In this document: piece by piece, positions 38,957 to 51,059 of the stretch
How the letters are laid out: the number at the start of each line of letters is the position of its first letter
How positions within the stretch are numbered: the stretch's first letter is position 1
Origin: Arabidopsis thaliana
Lineage: Eukaryota; Streptophyta; Magnoliopsida; Brassicales; Brassicaceae
DNA: 64,000 bases
Direction: 5' to 3'
Assembly (NCBI RefSeq): GCF_000001735.4
Contig: NC_003076.8
Location: 18,479,835 to 18,543,834, forward strand
Notes under the pieces: generated by a model
What the model saw: the letters and a program-made list of their open reading frames with translations, nothing else
Database searches by the model: none
Told to the model about the DNA's origin: nothing
Made by a program: the position numbers and the translations under genes

Positions 38957-39770
38957 GGTCTTAAACTTGTATCTTTTGTGTTTGGTGGAATGTTATAGCC
39001 CTAATCCGTTGTAGGGGTTTGATGGGCTATTTATAATAGTTAAAGAGCAACAAATCAAAACGTATATATAGAAATTAAAAAACTATCCTAACTAATTAAT
39101 CGTGTTGATCTAATGACTGGATACGTCTTGCAAACTACAGCTTCATGTTGACCACTAGAACCGTTACAAATGGTAAGAAATCTATTTTTATTTATAACAT
39201 ATCATATTTTGAAAAACTTGTTTCGGTAAATTACATACTGATTAAGGTTATATTTTGTTTTATGTACTTACAGTCGCGGATTACATTTAGAAAATAACAT
39301 AATTGTGATACTCCCATTTCTGAAATAATTAAAATGATATGTACGTGGAGAGGCCTATAATAATTTGATTTAACTATATCAGGTTGACCAAGAAAAACAA
39401 AACGATATCTATCAAAATATACCCACAGTTACTATATATCCACAGTTAATCATGGTTGAATTGGAGAAATTGAAGAATGAACTTACTTAGAAGTTATCTT
39501 TTAGTAATATGTGAATGAGTATAAAACACAAAAAAAAATATTACGGTAATTTGCAAAATTATCGATAAATCGTTAAAATTTTCTAAAATAATGATCCGGC
39601 CATCAAAGGACCGATTTATTAAGAAGACATATAAAACCTACAAACAATAACAGTTAAAGAGTTATATACGATATAAAATCTATATAAATGTAGAGCGTTT
39701 TTTCGTTTAATACCGTTGGAGATAATAGTCTTGCTTTCCAAGAGAATGTTGTCTTCCTCGAATGAGTTGA
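38957..39770. other. SBT5.6 upstream region
   Basis: Promoter side of SBT5.6: a TATTTATA-type TATA candidate lies at about 39029-39036. The rest is AT-rich with no gene. Confidence 0.45.
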
Positions 39771-40250
39771 TTGGAGTGGCAGACCCACTAATTCTTAAAG
39801 AAGAAGGGGTTCGAAGAAGGGGTTCAATTGATCCTGAGTTAAATGTTCAAACAAATTTTAATGCATAGGAATCATTAAAAATGATGGTAGCACCCCTGCT
39901 CTAGTGACCCCCAAAATTCGGATTCGAGTCTCCCACAAACAAAATTGGAGTAATATTATGGTGATACGAAAGAATAAAAAGAATAAAATTCTCTAAAAGT
40001 TCATAAACGTGTCACATTCTCTATTGGTTTTTTACATTTTCAGTATGTTTATTTTCTTTTATATAGATATTATGGTGATACGAAAAGATAGTCTCTATTT
40101 TTTTTGAATAGCACTGATCATTTATTGAGAAAGAGTTCATGAACCAAACTACTAAAGATAGATGTGGGAGCGAACAAGATCGGTGATAGTCGCGGGCCTT
40201 GAGGCATTACCAATATTTCAAGAAAATTTTCTTATTTTAAGTTATTTACA
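39771..40250. repeat. Transposon debris with a 19-bp direct repeat
   Basis: 39880-39950 shows TGGTAGCACCCC followed about 30 bp later by GGATTCGAGTCTCCC, resembling tRNA-like A and B boxes. ATATTATGGTGATACGAAA occurs exactly at 39953-39971 and 40067-40085, flanking about 95 bp. This is consistent with a target duplication or local duplication. Identity of the insert is unclear. Confidence 0.45.
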
Positions 40251-40252
40251 TC

Positions 40253-41210
40253 GGCCCTGTTCGTTTCTCTGTCGCTGGATCCAGCGACCAGCGACAGCAA
40301 CCAGCGACTACATACATTGTTCGTTTATCTGTCGCTGGACTCAGCGACCAATTACAGCGACAATCGCTAATAATTGTCGCTGTGTTGTTCGTTTGACTGT
40401 CGCTATAAACAGTCGCTATATATTTTTTTAAAAATAATTATTTTGGTGCTAATTTATATTTTAAAATCAAAATGTAAATCATATATATCCTACACCATGA
40501 GAAAAATAAATTAATATATTTATTTATTTTAGTTTTATCAAATTTAATTTGACTATAATTAGTTTATGTTATTTGAATTTAATTTATTTTAACTTAATTT
40601 AATAAAAATTATTTTAATTAAACTAGAACTCAAACCCGTCGTGATATCGCAGAGAAAAATATTATAAATTTGTTTATATAATAATTTCTTTAAAACAAAT
40701 CTAACTCCAAATGATGCATATTATAAATTTCGTAGTTATTCAATAGTATATATATAACTAACCGGAAAAAATAACCGTAAATATTTTGACTAGAAAATTA
40801 CAATATAGGAAGGTTGCAATAAAAGACACAAGCGAGAAAAAACAATCGTCAATATTTTTTACGGAAAGTTGCGATTAAAAGACACAACCGTTCAGAGTGC
40901 AGAAAGACATTTATTTAAGTTTAATTTAATTTAATTCTGTTTAATTTAATTATTTTTAATTATTCTTTAATTTATATTTTTTGATCGCTAAGTTGTTCGT
41001 TTGCATGTCGCTGATCCAGCGACCAAAAACAGTCGACTAATCGCTGAAACCAGTAACTGATCGCTAAAAATTTCAGCGACCAAAAATTGCGGTCGCTGGT
41101 CGTTGGCGACTGTCGCTACTTTTGGTCGCTGAACCAGCGACAAGCAAACGAACAACTTTTAGTCGCTGTCGCTGGTTTCAGTCGCCAGCGACAGGCAAAC
41201 GAACAGGACC
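40253..41210. mobile_element. Non-autonomous DNA transposon with TGTCGCTG subterminal repeats
   Basis: 958-bp element. Its ends are inverted repeats of about 26 bp with 3 mismatches (left GGCCCTGTTCGTTT, right complement GGTCCTGTTCGTTT, both continuing to CTGTCGCTGG). A 3-bp direct repeat ATC flanks it (40250-40252, 41211-41213). Both ends, over 100-200 bp, are packed with TGTCGCTG/CAGCGACA and GTTCGTTT motifs in both orientations. The middle is AT-rich and non-coding. The ends and 3-bp duplication fit the PIF/Harbinger superfamily best, but the duplication is ATC rather than the typical TWA, so the class is uncertain. Confidence 0.8.
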
Positions 41211-42774
41211 ATCGTCTAGAAAAACCTATTTTGGGTTAATTAATAATTAATGTTCTAAAATACAGTACAGTATGCATAACCGTATTTATGTTGTACTGTG
41301 ATAAATCGTACTGCATTTTCGCTATACAAGTTTTTATACGCTGGCAATTGTATAGTTGTATATACAACATTGATACGGTAAACACTATATTTTTAAAATG
41401 ATTCGAAAACCAAAATAATATTATTTTTTTGTCAAAAAGTTATATTATTTTATTAGTGTTTTCGATTTTTTAAATATTAGAATATTTTGATAACTGTTTT
41501 GTCAAGTTGGAAATTTTAAATATACAATGTCCTGCCGTAGATAATCTAATGTATAAGCGTTATGTTATAACAACTGAATATAAGAGTATTGTAAGTCCTA
41601 CTCGGTCGAATAAATTGAATAAAAAGTGGGGAAAAATAATTGAGAGGCATCGACGTACATAGTTGGCTACGAAAAAGTAGCTAAGCATTTGATTGGGAGA
41701 TTCTGTTTCATCATATGCCTTCTGTTTTCTTGGGAAAATATAATCTCTCCTGCCCGTTTTTTGTTTGCTATGACAACTCTCAGTCTCTCATAACAGAATT
41801 CAGAGTTTTTTTTTATATTTAGATAATCTGAAACTGATTTATATATTATCTTCTTCCATTTTGGGAGGTGATCATATAAGATAGAACAAGAATTAGAGTT
41901 AGACGACAGCTAATTTTCAAGCAGAGAATAGCTCTGATTTTTTTACTGTAACTTTAGACCATATGTGTATTCGTATTTACAGTTTGCACAGAAAAAAAAA
42001 ACACATGTATTTCTAATTTTCTATGTACCTTTTTATGTTAAAGTACCATTGAAGTATTTTTGTTTATGTCAACATGCTTGTGTGGATTTTACTGGAGAAC
42101 AACACATTAATCATTTTAATAAAAATCACTAGACTATATATTCTACAATGTTGTTGAGGTTTACGCGCTACTATAGTTGAATACTCATAAGAGATATTTT
42201 GAAAGTAAAACTTTCACTTTGTAAAGATAATATATGGGTATAAAAAATATTTGTTTGCACGTTTATTCTTGGAGTATAAGAGATTTCATTCGACCATACT
42301 CATTTGTCCTTATCTTAAAATACTTTATTTCGTTTTTGTCTTCATCCAAGAATCACCATATCTTATTATCCATTTTTTTTGGGTTCAGCTAGCAAGTAGC
42401 ATCCCTTCGATAGACTGAGGAGAAAAAATAAACAATTATCTGGCTCTTACCGAATCTAAGATTTTGGCCATTTTCTCCCCTTTTTCTTTTGTGCAAACCA
42501 TTACAATATCTATGGATAGATCTTCATATTTCACATGTATGATATATGAATGATTCCACTGCAATAAGTTATCAAACTAAGAGACGGCAATGTTTTTTTT
42601 TCTTAATTCATTTCACTGCAATGACGTTATTTTATTGTTGTTGGTGAGATATCCCGGCTGCGAGTTTGAAGACTCTTGTATAGATGATTTGAAGACACTA
42701 AAATATTTCTTCTCATTTCATTAATTTGATAATATTTTAATAGTGTGTTAAAAATAAAATATATATACAGTATA
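41211..42774. other. AT-rich intergenic
   Basis: No coding potential or known RNA recognised. 41640-41900 is less AT-rich (GAGAGGCATCGACGTACATA, TCTCTCCTGCCC) and could be transcribed, but nothing identifies a product. Confidence 0.35.
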
Positions 42775-42990
42775 CTCCTTCTGTTTTATAAAGATTGTCG
42801 CTGTATTTTCAATGCACAATTTTGAATAAAAATCCATTTTTAATCCTATTTCTTTAGTGTATTAATAAGAGAGATAATTTTGTTTAGTATATTATTAATT
42901 AAGGGGTATAATCTAACTTTTTAATAGTTTTCTTAATAGTTTTTGTGAAAAATATAGAATGATATTTTTTTGTGAATCAAAGAAAATATA
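42775..42990. mobile_element. Decayed Stowaway-like MITE (Tc1/mariner)
   Basis: The left end CTCCTTCTGTTTTATAAAGA is preceded by TA at 42773-42774, matching the Stowaway plant MITE terminus (CTCCCTCTGTTTCA). The right end near 42960-42987 (GATATTTTTTTGTGAATCAA) is a poor inverted match. Length about 215 bp fits the class. Only one end is well preserved. Confidence 0.55.
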
Positions 42991-44269
42991 AATATATATT
43001 TAAGTATTGTGAACCTAAACCCGACTAATTAATCTCAAGATTCGGGACGAGACGATTGATAATATTATAAGACTGCAAAAACTATCCCTCGAAAGAAGCT
43101 ATTGATAATATAGTAGAACATGAAATATATCATCCCTAACAAAAAAAAAAGCTTGAAACTAACTTCTTGCGCTAACCACTATCTCACAACACCTTTGGTA
43201 ATCCTTACAGTTTTGTTACTGAAATGAAATTATGTCCTTTAATCTGAATTTGATGTTTTAACACGATACTAATAACAATTAACAAAACTGAGTGGTGGGG
43301 ACATTCTATAAACTTGTTTGCAATCTTAGTTTGACCAATATAATTGACATATTTTGTGCTTGTATATATGTTTGTATTGTACAAGGACTTGCCAAAGCCT
43401 ATATGCCAAGGTCCCAAAACCAAAGCCTAAGACCCATGCTCGAGCATGTCATTCCTTGTTTTACTTGGAGTTGGAACTTAATTCATACATATTGTATGTA
43501 TGTGTAGTATGATCTAATTTGAAAAATATTTTTAATAATTCACGTTACAGAATAATTTAAATTTTTACAAAGTAATTGTATAAAGAAATTTAAATAGAAA
43601 GTCTGTTTCATTACAATATTATTTTATTGTAGTATTTAAAATGAAAAATACGATAACATTTGGTAGTATTTAAAAAACTGGTCATCAAGTTTTTAACATT
43701 TCAGAATAGCGACTCAGCTATTATAGGAATGTTGAATCCATAAAAGTGGTGCCAGTCTGAGCATAACATAGACGGATGAAGAAAATCGGAACGTGATAAT
43801 ATTTTTCTTATATCTTAGAAAATAAGAAAAGATATGTGGTATGCGTTTGTCAATATAATTAGTAAGAGAAACCTTTATATCTTAAAAGCATACTTTGAAG
43901 TTTCCTCTATTTCAGAAACTAATATTTTTCTAAGTAAATAATAGAATTCGTTTTCCTTTAAGACTTGGGCATGTTACGTTTTTTGAAGATGTTAACAAGA
44001 TATTTTTGGATGCCTCTTATGATAAGAACATCCACTTTGTATGGCTGATTGAGTTTTGCAACTAATAGTATTCTCTTTGAAAAAAAATATTTCTCATTAT
44101 TATTTTTCAAAATAATATATCATTTTTTTTTTTTTGGTAAGTATCAAATTTCCTATGATATGTATTCATTTTGAATACATCAACTTCTTATTATTGTAAG
44201 CCAAAAATGTAAAATTTGATCACCTATATTTAATCGACATATTAGTGATATTTAATAAATTACTTGCAC
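42991..44269. other. AT-rich intergenic
   Basis: No gene or RNA recognised; short frames here do not resemble proteins. Confidence 0.45.
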
Positions 44270-44279
44270 CCATATTTTT

Positions 44280-44422
44280 TTTTTTGACATCTTTGAATCG
44301 ATAATATCCGATCTATAACCAATCTCTATAATACGGGATAATACGGCTTAATGGAATTGAACTCTGATAGGAAAGGTGTAATCAAAATGGAGTTAACCAC
44401 TTAACTAAAACTACATCCCTGA
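44280..44422 (-). mobile_element. SINE (tRNA-derived retroposon)
   Basis: 143-bp minus-strand insertion. On its own strand it has a tRNA-like A box (TTAGTTAAGTGGTTAACTC), about 25 bp on a B box (GAGTTCAATTCC), a short body and a 3' A-run (the T-run at 44275-44285). A 10-bp direct repeat CCATATTTTT flanks it at 44270-44279 and 44423-44432. Promoter boxes, A-tail and target duplication together define a SINE. Which Arabidopsis SINE family it belongs to was not determined. Confidence 0.7.
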
Positions 44423-44432
44423 CCATATTTTT

Positions 44433-45268
44433 ATTTATTTAAAAGTGTTCTCTCCATTAAACAAAGGAGAAACTCTTATACAGTGGACCAACAATCGATA
44501 AGAAAAACGACTGAAACAATTAATACAACATAAAAATCGTGAGCTAAATATTGTTTTTGCAGGAATATCATATTACGAAACTAGTCGTAAGAATATAGCG
44601 GTATCAACAACATATTATATGTAAATTTACATTTAGGGATAACATAACGATTATCGACGATATTAACACAAACCAAAAGACTCCAAATTCAGGTCATTTG
44701 TATACATTTTCTACAACAATATTTTCTTAGTTTGATCAAAAAAATATTCAACACTTGTGTAAAGTTTAGTAACAATGTGAAAACGAGGCTTAAATTGGAT
44801 TGGATAAGAGTAAACGATAATGTTTGGGTTGGGCCAAGTTGTTAATAGTGGAAGATATAGCCATATAGGGATGGCCCAATTTAGTTTATGAACTTATGAC
44901 TTCCCAAAAGTTGCAAATCTTTCTTTAGATTGGTCCAATTTATTGATATTATAGAATTACCTCACAAAAAGAATATAATGTTGACTATACAATAGGATAA
45001 TATTTTATTTTATACATACATTTTGAACATTATTTCTATATACACAATTATAATTTGCACTGAACAAGAAGAAACAGAAAACTAGTACTAACTGACATAA
45101 TTAAATAAAAGTGAGCCGGATCGTAATTAAACTTTAAACCGGGAAATTTGATAACCGGGAAGATATCCACGTCAGCAGCACGATAACACCGCCATCGCTT
45201 TCCTTAATTTACCTTTTCTCTCTCGACAAAGATATTGACTAAAAGTCAAACAGTCGTTACCGGAATCA
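44433..45268. other. Intergenic and promoter of the following gene
   Basis: 44800-45268 is the upstream side of the secretory protein gene at 45269. It includes a CCACGTCAGCA stretch at 45168-45178 (ACGT-core element). No other gene. Confidence 0.45.
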
Positions 45269-46892
45269 ATGGCCGGGATTAAAACTTCTCCGGCGACGAT
45301 TAAGCTCTTCACCGTTCTATTCCTCATTCTCACAATCTCATCTCCATCACCCAAATTCGTAAACGCCTTCACTTTCCCATTTTCCTTCACACAATACAAA
45401 ACCCTAATCTCAATCTCACGATCACTCCTCCTCCGCGTCGCAAACCTACGCGCTTCACGTGGAGACGCATTGGGTTCGTCTCGTGTACGAGCAATGGCTG
45501 ATGAAATCGATCGTGGATTAGGGTTAGGGTTTATAAGCAGAGCTTGGTCTGTTGGTTGGGATTATATGTGGAATTACGCTTGGAGAAAGGGAGGGATTGA
45601 CTACGGTGAGATGTATGGTGCGATTGGTGATCTCAATGAGCTTATGGGTTTAGTGACTGAGTTTAATAGAGCTGAATCTAATGCTGATAAAGCTAGCTCT
45701 GTTGCTCGGAGTTATGGCAAAGCTCTTCGTGTTTCGAACAAATTGCTTCGTCGTCTTCTTAGAATCTTTGCTAAATCGGTATGGATTATCATAACTCTTA
45801 AAAGGATTGATTTTTAGATTCATTTACTCTATGGATCACAGAATCTGCTTGGAGTAGAAGTAAAGAGTGATACTTTGCTCATTAGTATACGAAATGAAGG
45901 CATGGGTTGTTGTCAAGAATTGTAGTTAGAAAATTGGATTTTGATTACTGCAAATATTGAATGTGAAGTTTCTAGTGGTAATTTGTAACTGAAATGCTCT
46001 ATTTATGTGTTGAGTAGCTGAGCTTGAGAGTTGTCTCTTATGTTAGGTCTCAAGCAGAAGTCTGCTTAAGTAGAGAAAAGAATGATACTTTAGTTAAAGT
46101 TTGATGAAAGCATGGGTGTCAAGAATTATAGTGAAAAATTGTATTTTCTCGATTACTGCCAATTGGAAGGTGCAGTTTCTAGTGATACTCTGTTACTTTT
46201 TCTGTAACTGGAGTTCTCTATATATGTGTTGAGTAGGTGAGCTTGAGAGTTGTCTCTTCTGTTAGGTCCCAAGCTCTCTTTGTTTTTCGTAATGGATAGT
46301 ACACTAAACAAAATGCAATATCTGCGCTTGAAGTAGAGAAAATAATGATACGTCATACGTTATTCATTGAGTTACGAAACTAAAGCACTGGTAGTCAAGA
46401 ATTTACAGTAAAAGGTTAGACCTGATTAGTGATTACTGCATATTTGTCATCGGAACTGTTGGAGTATTGTTGCTTCTTAGTTGTTTCTAATGATTGTTCT
46501 CTACTTGTTCTGTTATTGGAGTTATATATCTATGTGTTGAGTAGGTACGCTTGAGAGTTGCATTTTTATTATTAAGTTGTTCCTTGCTTTGCTTTGATCC
46601 TAATGGACCTGTTTGCTATTGAAGTTACTCTTTGTCTCGAGCATTCAATAGAGTTTTACTGTTATTCTCTAGGCTGAAAACTTACGGACATTGTTGTGTG
46701 TTTTCGTGTTATAATTGTTAGGGTGCATTGAGGGAGTTTTGGGAGATGGTGCAAGCTGAAGTAGTCGATGGAGAGTTACTACAAGACTGTCTCGAAGTAG
46801 GCGGAAACGACGTTAAGAGTTTGCTTCAAATAGCAAAGGACATGGCTGTACAGTTTTTTTCTTCTCAAAGCCGTTCCTCTGATGAACTTTAG
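45269..46892 (+). CDS. Uncharacterised plant protein with N-terminal signal/anchor
   Basis: Two exons, 45269-45778 and 46722-46892, joined in phase 0 to 226 aa. Residues 10-33 form a hydrophobic segment (IKLFTVLFLILTISS) after a basic start, so it is a signal peptide or membrane anchor. The rest is helical: a central part rich in Trp/Gly (FISRAWSVGWDYMWNYAW) and Asp/Glu-Leu helices (YGAIGDLNELMGLVTEF, NKLLRRLLRIFAKS). The C-terminus is acidic (VVDGELLQDCLEVGGND). I do not recognise a functional domain. By gene order this is At5g45660, annotated as unknown protein as far as I recall. The 943-bp intron contains a threefold repeat (see separate entry). Confidence 0.82.
45865..46565 (+). repeat. 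Threefold imperfect tandem repeat inside an intron
   Basis: Three diverged copies, approximately 45865-46075, 46076-46340 and 46341-46565, lie within the intron of the gene at 45269. Each contains a (A/G)TGATAC start, a GTCAAGAATT stretch, a GATTACTGC stretch, then ATGTGTTGAGTAG followed by CTTGAGAGTTG. The copies differ by substitutions and indels, so the duplication is not recent. No coding frame. Confidence 0.75.
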
Positions 46893-48765
46893 CTACAAAG
46901 CAGAGCGCTTTCACCTACGTTCCTTCTTTCCGTTTTGTTCCACATCGGATGTGACCCTTTTGGCACGTTGTACTATTGTATGCATTAGCCAACTCCTCTA
47001 GGAAATCCTCCATAACCATTTTGTTCATTACAACTTTCGCTAGATAAGTTCAAGGGATGTATAGACTAGAAAACGATTTGTTTGTTCGTTTATAAGTCTA
47101 AGACATTCGTAGACTAGAAACTCGAGGTTCTTTTGTAATTTCATCAATCTAAGCACACATTTTGTAATCGAAAAAAGTCCTAATGATCTTGTGAATATCT
47201 TTGAAAACACACAAGTCTACCGACATCTAGAGCCATTGTAGGTATCCAACACTTGCTGTGATTGGTAAACTTTCCCCATTCATAGTTAATATTTTATCGA
47301 CAAAACAACTCAAAATTCTTCTGTTTCATAGCTCTCATTGCTGGAATTTTGCCTCTATTGTATAGTAGAGTTCATAAATACAACAACCATGTGGTTGGTG
47401 AATGGTGGAATAGATCTGAAAATTAGTTTTTTAGTATTCAGAATATTTCTTTGTTTGAACATGTTTGCTTTTTTAACTAATTTTTCTGTCATAATCCAAA
47501 TTTATTGATGAATGTCATCAATTTTGTTTATATTATAGTAACCAAATTTATTGGGATTTCTGTTTTCCACACTTTCCCTCGTCTTATTAATCCATGTGGT
47601 GACTGCTTGAATAAGAAAGTTTGAATCTTGATTTGAGTAAATTTTTGGGTCCCAAAGTAGATTTTGCTTTTAAGGATCATATGCAAAACAGAGCAAATGA
47701 AACTTAATACTTTCAACTACTCAACATTTGGTTCATAAGATCATCATCATCATCATGACATGGAGCTCACTCTCTGTCTTTCATTTAATTTCACTCCCTT
47801 CCTAACACATGGCAAATCCTCAACATCATTATTCACCGTTGATTCGACCAAGTGAGATTGAGCTTGGCCGTTAGATTTGAGTATATCCTAGAATGAGAGG
47901 AACATGTAATGCAAATGTGGACCCTTTATGTCATGTTTTTATGTTTCTTACACTATGCCAATTTCATTTCAAGGACTAGTCATTTTACTTTTTCCACATG
48001 CATTGTACTAAAATAACCAAACAACTTAAGGTGAGTAAATTTAGCTTAAGCATGTTACTGTCTTGTGGTTTAAATTACCGTGATGATTTTCATATGATGA
48101 ATAGTATATAGATATTTGAACCTAAAACCTATGGAAACTGTTTTTTAATATAATTAACAACTTCGTAGAAGTTTTGAAGAAATGAAGATAGTTTTAAGGT
48201 TATTAAAGTTATATAATCACATAGTATTAATAATCGTCATTATGTCATTTTTCAAATCTACAAATGCAGTAATTAGTTAATCTTCACTTTCCTTCTCGAG
48301 ACAAGTTGTTTTTTACTAACTTTCTCGAGCATTGGTACTTTGAGGAACCAAAGTCAACAGCTCGATTTCCAAAGCAAAACATTAAAATCGAACCGTCACA
48401 ATGCATACAAGTTGGGGGGATTCAGAGTAAAGAAAATAAACAACATTGACAGAAGTAATAACTCTCCACCATCTTTAGTTATATGTCTCTGATGGATCAA
48501 TTCATAGTTCCACCAAAAATACTCAATTATTTCACATATATAAACACACATCACATTTACTTTTACATTTAACATCCAAACATCATTGCCGCGTGAACAT
48601 TTAATGCTTCTTCAACCGTTAAAAAACTTTATAAAATAACAGTTTCTCATTCTCTCCATATTCTTCAAAACTATATTATATAAACACATTTTTCGTTTCT
48701 TCACATTCACAAAACATCTCTCTCTTTCTTCTCCCATTCACTCACTATCTTGCTCCTAGAAAAAG
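46893..48765. promoter_or_regulatory. Intergenic and GDSL-lipase promoter
   Basis: 46893-47700 is 3' flank and non-coding DNA. A plausible TATA box (ATTATATAAAC, 48676-48686) lies about 80 bp before the GDSL start codon, followed by a CT-rich leader (TCTCTCTCTTTCTTCTCCC, 48717-48735) common in Arabidopsis 5' UTRs. Confidence 0.55.
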
Positions 48766-50330
48766 ATGGCGAGAATGAGTTTGATGATCATGATGATTAT
48801 GGTTGCTGTGACCATGATTAACATTGCTAAGAGTGATCCCATTGCACCATGTTACTTCATATTTGGTGACTCTTTGGTTGATAATGGCAACAATAATCAG
48901 CTTCAGTCATTAGCTAGAGCTAATTACTTTCCTTACGGTATTGACTTTGCTGCCGGTCCAACCGGTCGGTTTAGCAACGGCTTAACCACTGTCGATGTTA
49001 TCGGTAATTCTTACTAACTGCATTTTTTCTCTGTTTCCTCTGTTTTTATTCCCACTTAGACTATTTTTTTGCTCTGTTTCTTTCAAAACATTAGCTCAGC
49101 TTTTGGGTTTCGAGGACTACATTACACCTTACGCTTCTGCAAGAGGACAAGACATTCTCCGAGGAGTTAACTATGCTTCCGCTGCTGCCGGAATCCGAGA
49201 CGAAACCGGCAGACAATTGGTAACTACTACTACTATTTCTCTTTGACAAAAAAACTATTACTATTCGGTTTATGTTTTGGTTTTGGTCTGGTTTGATATA
49301 TTTGAATTTGGCTTATCTTGTTCTAGAGCTTCTTAAAACTTGACTTGTTCTTGTTATTGTTCCTCAGGGAGGTCGAATAGCATTTGCAGGGCAAGTAGCA
49401 AATCACGTGAACACTGTGTCACAAGTAGTGAACATACTTGGTGATCAAAACGAAGCCTCGAATTACCTCAGCAAATGCATTTACTCTATCGGATTAGGCA
49501 GTAACGATTATCTTAACAACTACTTCATGCCTACTTTTTACTCTACCGGTAACCAGTTCTCCCCCGAATCCTATGCCGACGATCTCGTTGCCCGTTACAC
49601 CGAACAACTCAGGGTTCGTATACACACTTCTATATCCTCTGTTTCTTAGTTTTCCTCTGGTTTTGCCTCTCTGTTTTATAGTTTCTACTCTGGTTCTTTA
49701 TGTTACTTGATCCTCTGAGTGAGAGATTAAGGTTTTAATGTCTGTTTTTTTTTGTGATGGAGCAGGTACTGTATACCAATGGAGCGAGGAAGTTTGCGTT
49801 GATAGGAGTCGGGGCAATCGGTTGCAGCCCGAACGAGCTAGCTCAAAACAGCAGAGACGGAAGAACGTGTGACGAAAGAATCAACTCAGCGAACAGAATC
49901 TTTAACAGCAAACTCATATCTATAGTCGACGCTTTTAACCAGAACACACCAGATGCAAAATTCACTTACATCAACGCTTATGGCATCTTCCAAGACATTA
50001 TTACAAACCCTGCTCGCTACGGTAATAGATCAATCATCAAATTGTGATTGAAGTAAACGTTTTTTCTTATGATGATTTGCTCAAAGTTTCGTTGAAAATT
50101 TTGCAGGGTTTAGAGTGACAAATGCAGGATGTTGTGGAGTTGGGAGGAACAATGGACAGATAACTTGTCTTCCAGGTCAAGCACCATGTCTAAATAGGAA
50201 TGAGTATGTGTTTTGGGATGCGTTTCATCCCGGTGAAGCTGCGAATATTGTTATTGGAAGACGATCTTTTAAGCGAGAAGCTGCTTCTGATGCTCATCCT
50301 TATGATATTCAGCAGCTAGCATCTCTCTAA
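48766..50330 (+). CDS. GDSL-type esterase/lipase (SGNH hydrolase)
   Basis: Secreted ester hydrolase. Five exons: 48766-49003, 49095-49219, 49368-49613, 49766-50021 and 50107-50330, giving 362 aa, the usual length. Signal peptide: residues 1-23 ([20 protein letters not shown]). Block [15 protein letters not shown] holds the nucleophile Ser36. Block II oxyanion Gly is in [11 protein letters not shown]; block III Asn is in [11 protein letters not shown]; block V has [10 protein letters not shown] with catalytic Asp and His near the C-terminus. Plant GDSL lipases act in the wall or apoplast on lipids, cutin precursors or acylated sugars; the substrate here is unknown. By gene order this is At5g45670. 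All catalytic residues are present and the five-exon structure is the family norm. Confidence 0.96.
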
Positions 50331-51059
50331 AGAGAGAAAGATCTTTTGGTTGTCTAAGTATTTTGATAGTTCTTCAATGGCAGCTGAGTTTTGGACTCAA
50401 GAAGAAGTGATTTGGTTTGTGTTGTGTGATGTCATAACTGTTTATGTAATGATTTGGAGTTACTGTTTATCTCTTTTTCTCTTAACAGTTTTATAAATTT
50501 GATTCTTTCATTACAAATGTGTTAGTTCGTCTTTGCTCCAAAACAAAAGAAAGTGGAACCAAAGAAGGAAGTTCAAACCAAACATATTCAGAAATGTCGT
50601 TGGGTGGTTCATGGTTGGTTGGTTGGTTTTTAAATTTATTGCAATTTTAATTTAACTGACTAAATACTTAAAAATGAAAAGGTAGAAGAAAATAGTGTAC
50701 CATGATTTTTAAATGATAGTAGCATATGGTAATGTTAAAAATCGATCTAATTGAAAATGCCTTGAAAGTTGAGGCATTATTTAGGCTTTAGAGAAAAGTT
50801 CATGAATTACTACTCTCTTTTTGAATCATCTAAGAGGGTTTAGACTTTAGATGATAAAAGCTAAAAATTCTACAACACATTACTAATCATCAAAGCTATT
50901 CATATTGGGCCTGTAAGGCTTTAATCTTGAAAATATGATAAAAGATGAAGCCCAATTTTGTGTGGTTGCTTTGTTTGCCAGCAAGGATTGCTGATTGTCC
51001 AACACAAAGCTTTTTTATTATCTTCTTTGAGATTATTCTTTATCTGGATAGAGAAGATA
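50331..51059. other. GDSL 3' UTR and FKBP13 promoter
   Basis: A short spacer. No separate gene. TTGGGCCT near 50906 is a site II-like motif (TGGGCC) upstream of FKBP13. Confidence 0.5.

Noticed and set aside
43205-43507. Overlapping short frames suggesting a gene or miRNA precursor
   Set aside because: No family similarity, no clear hairpin and AT-rich context; no support for a gene.
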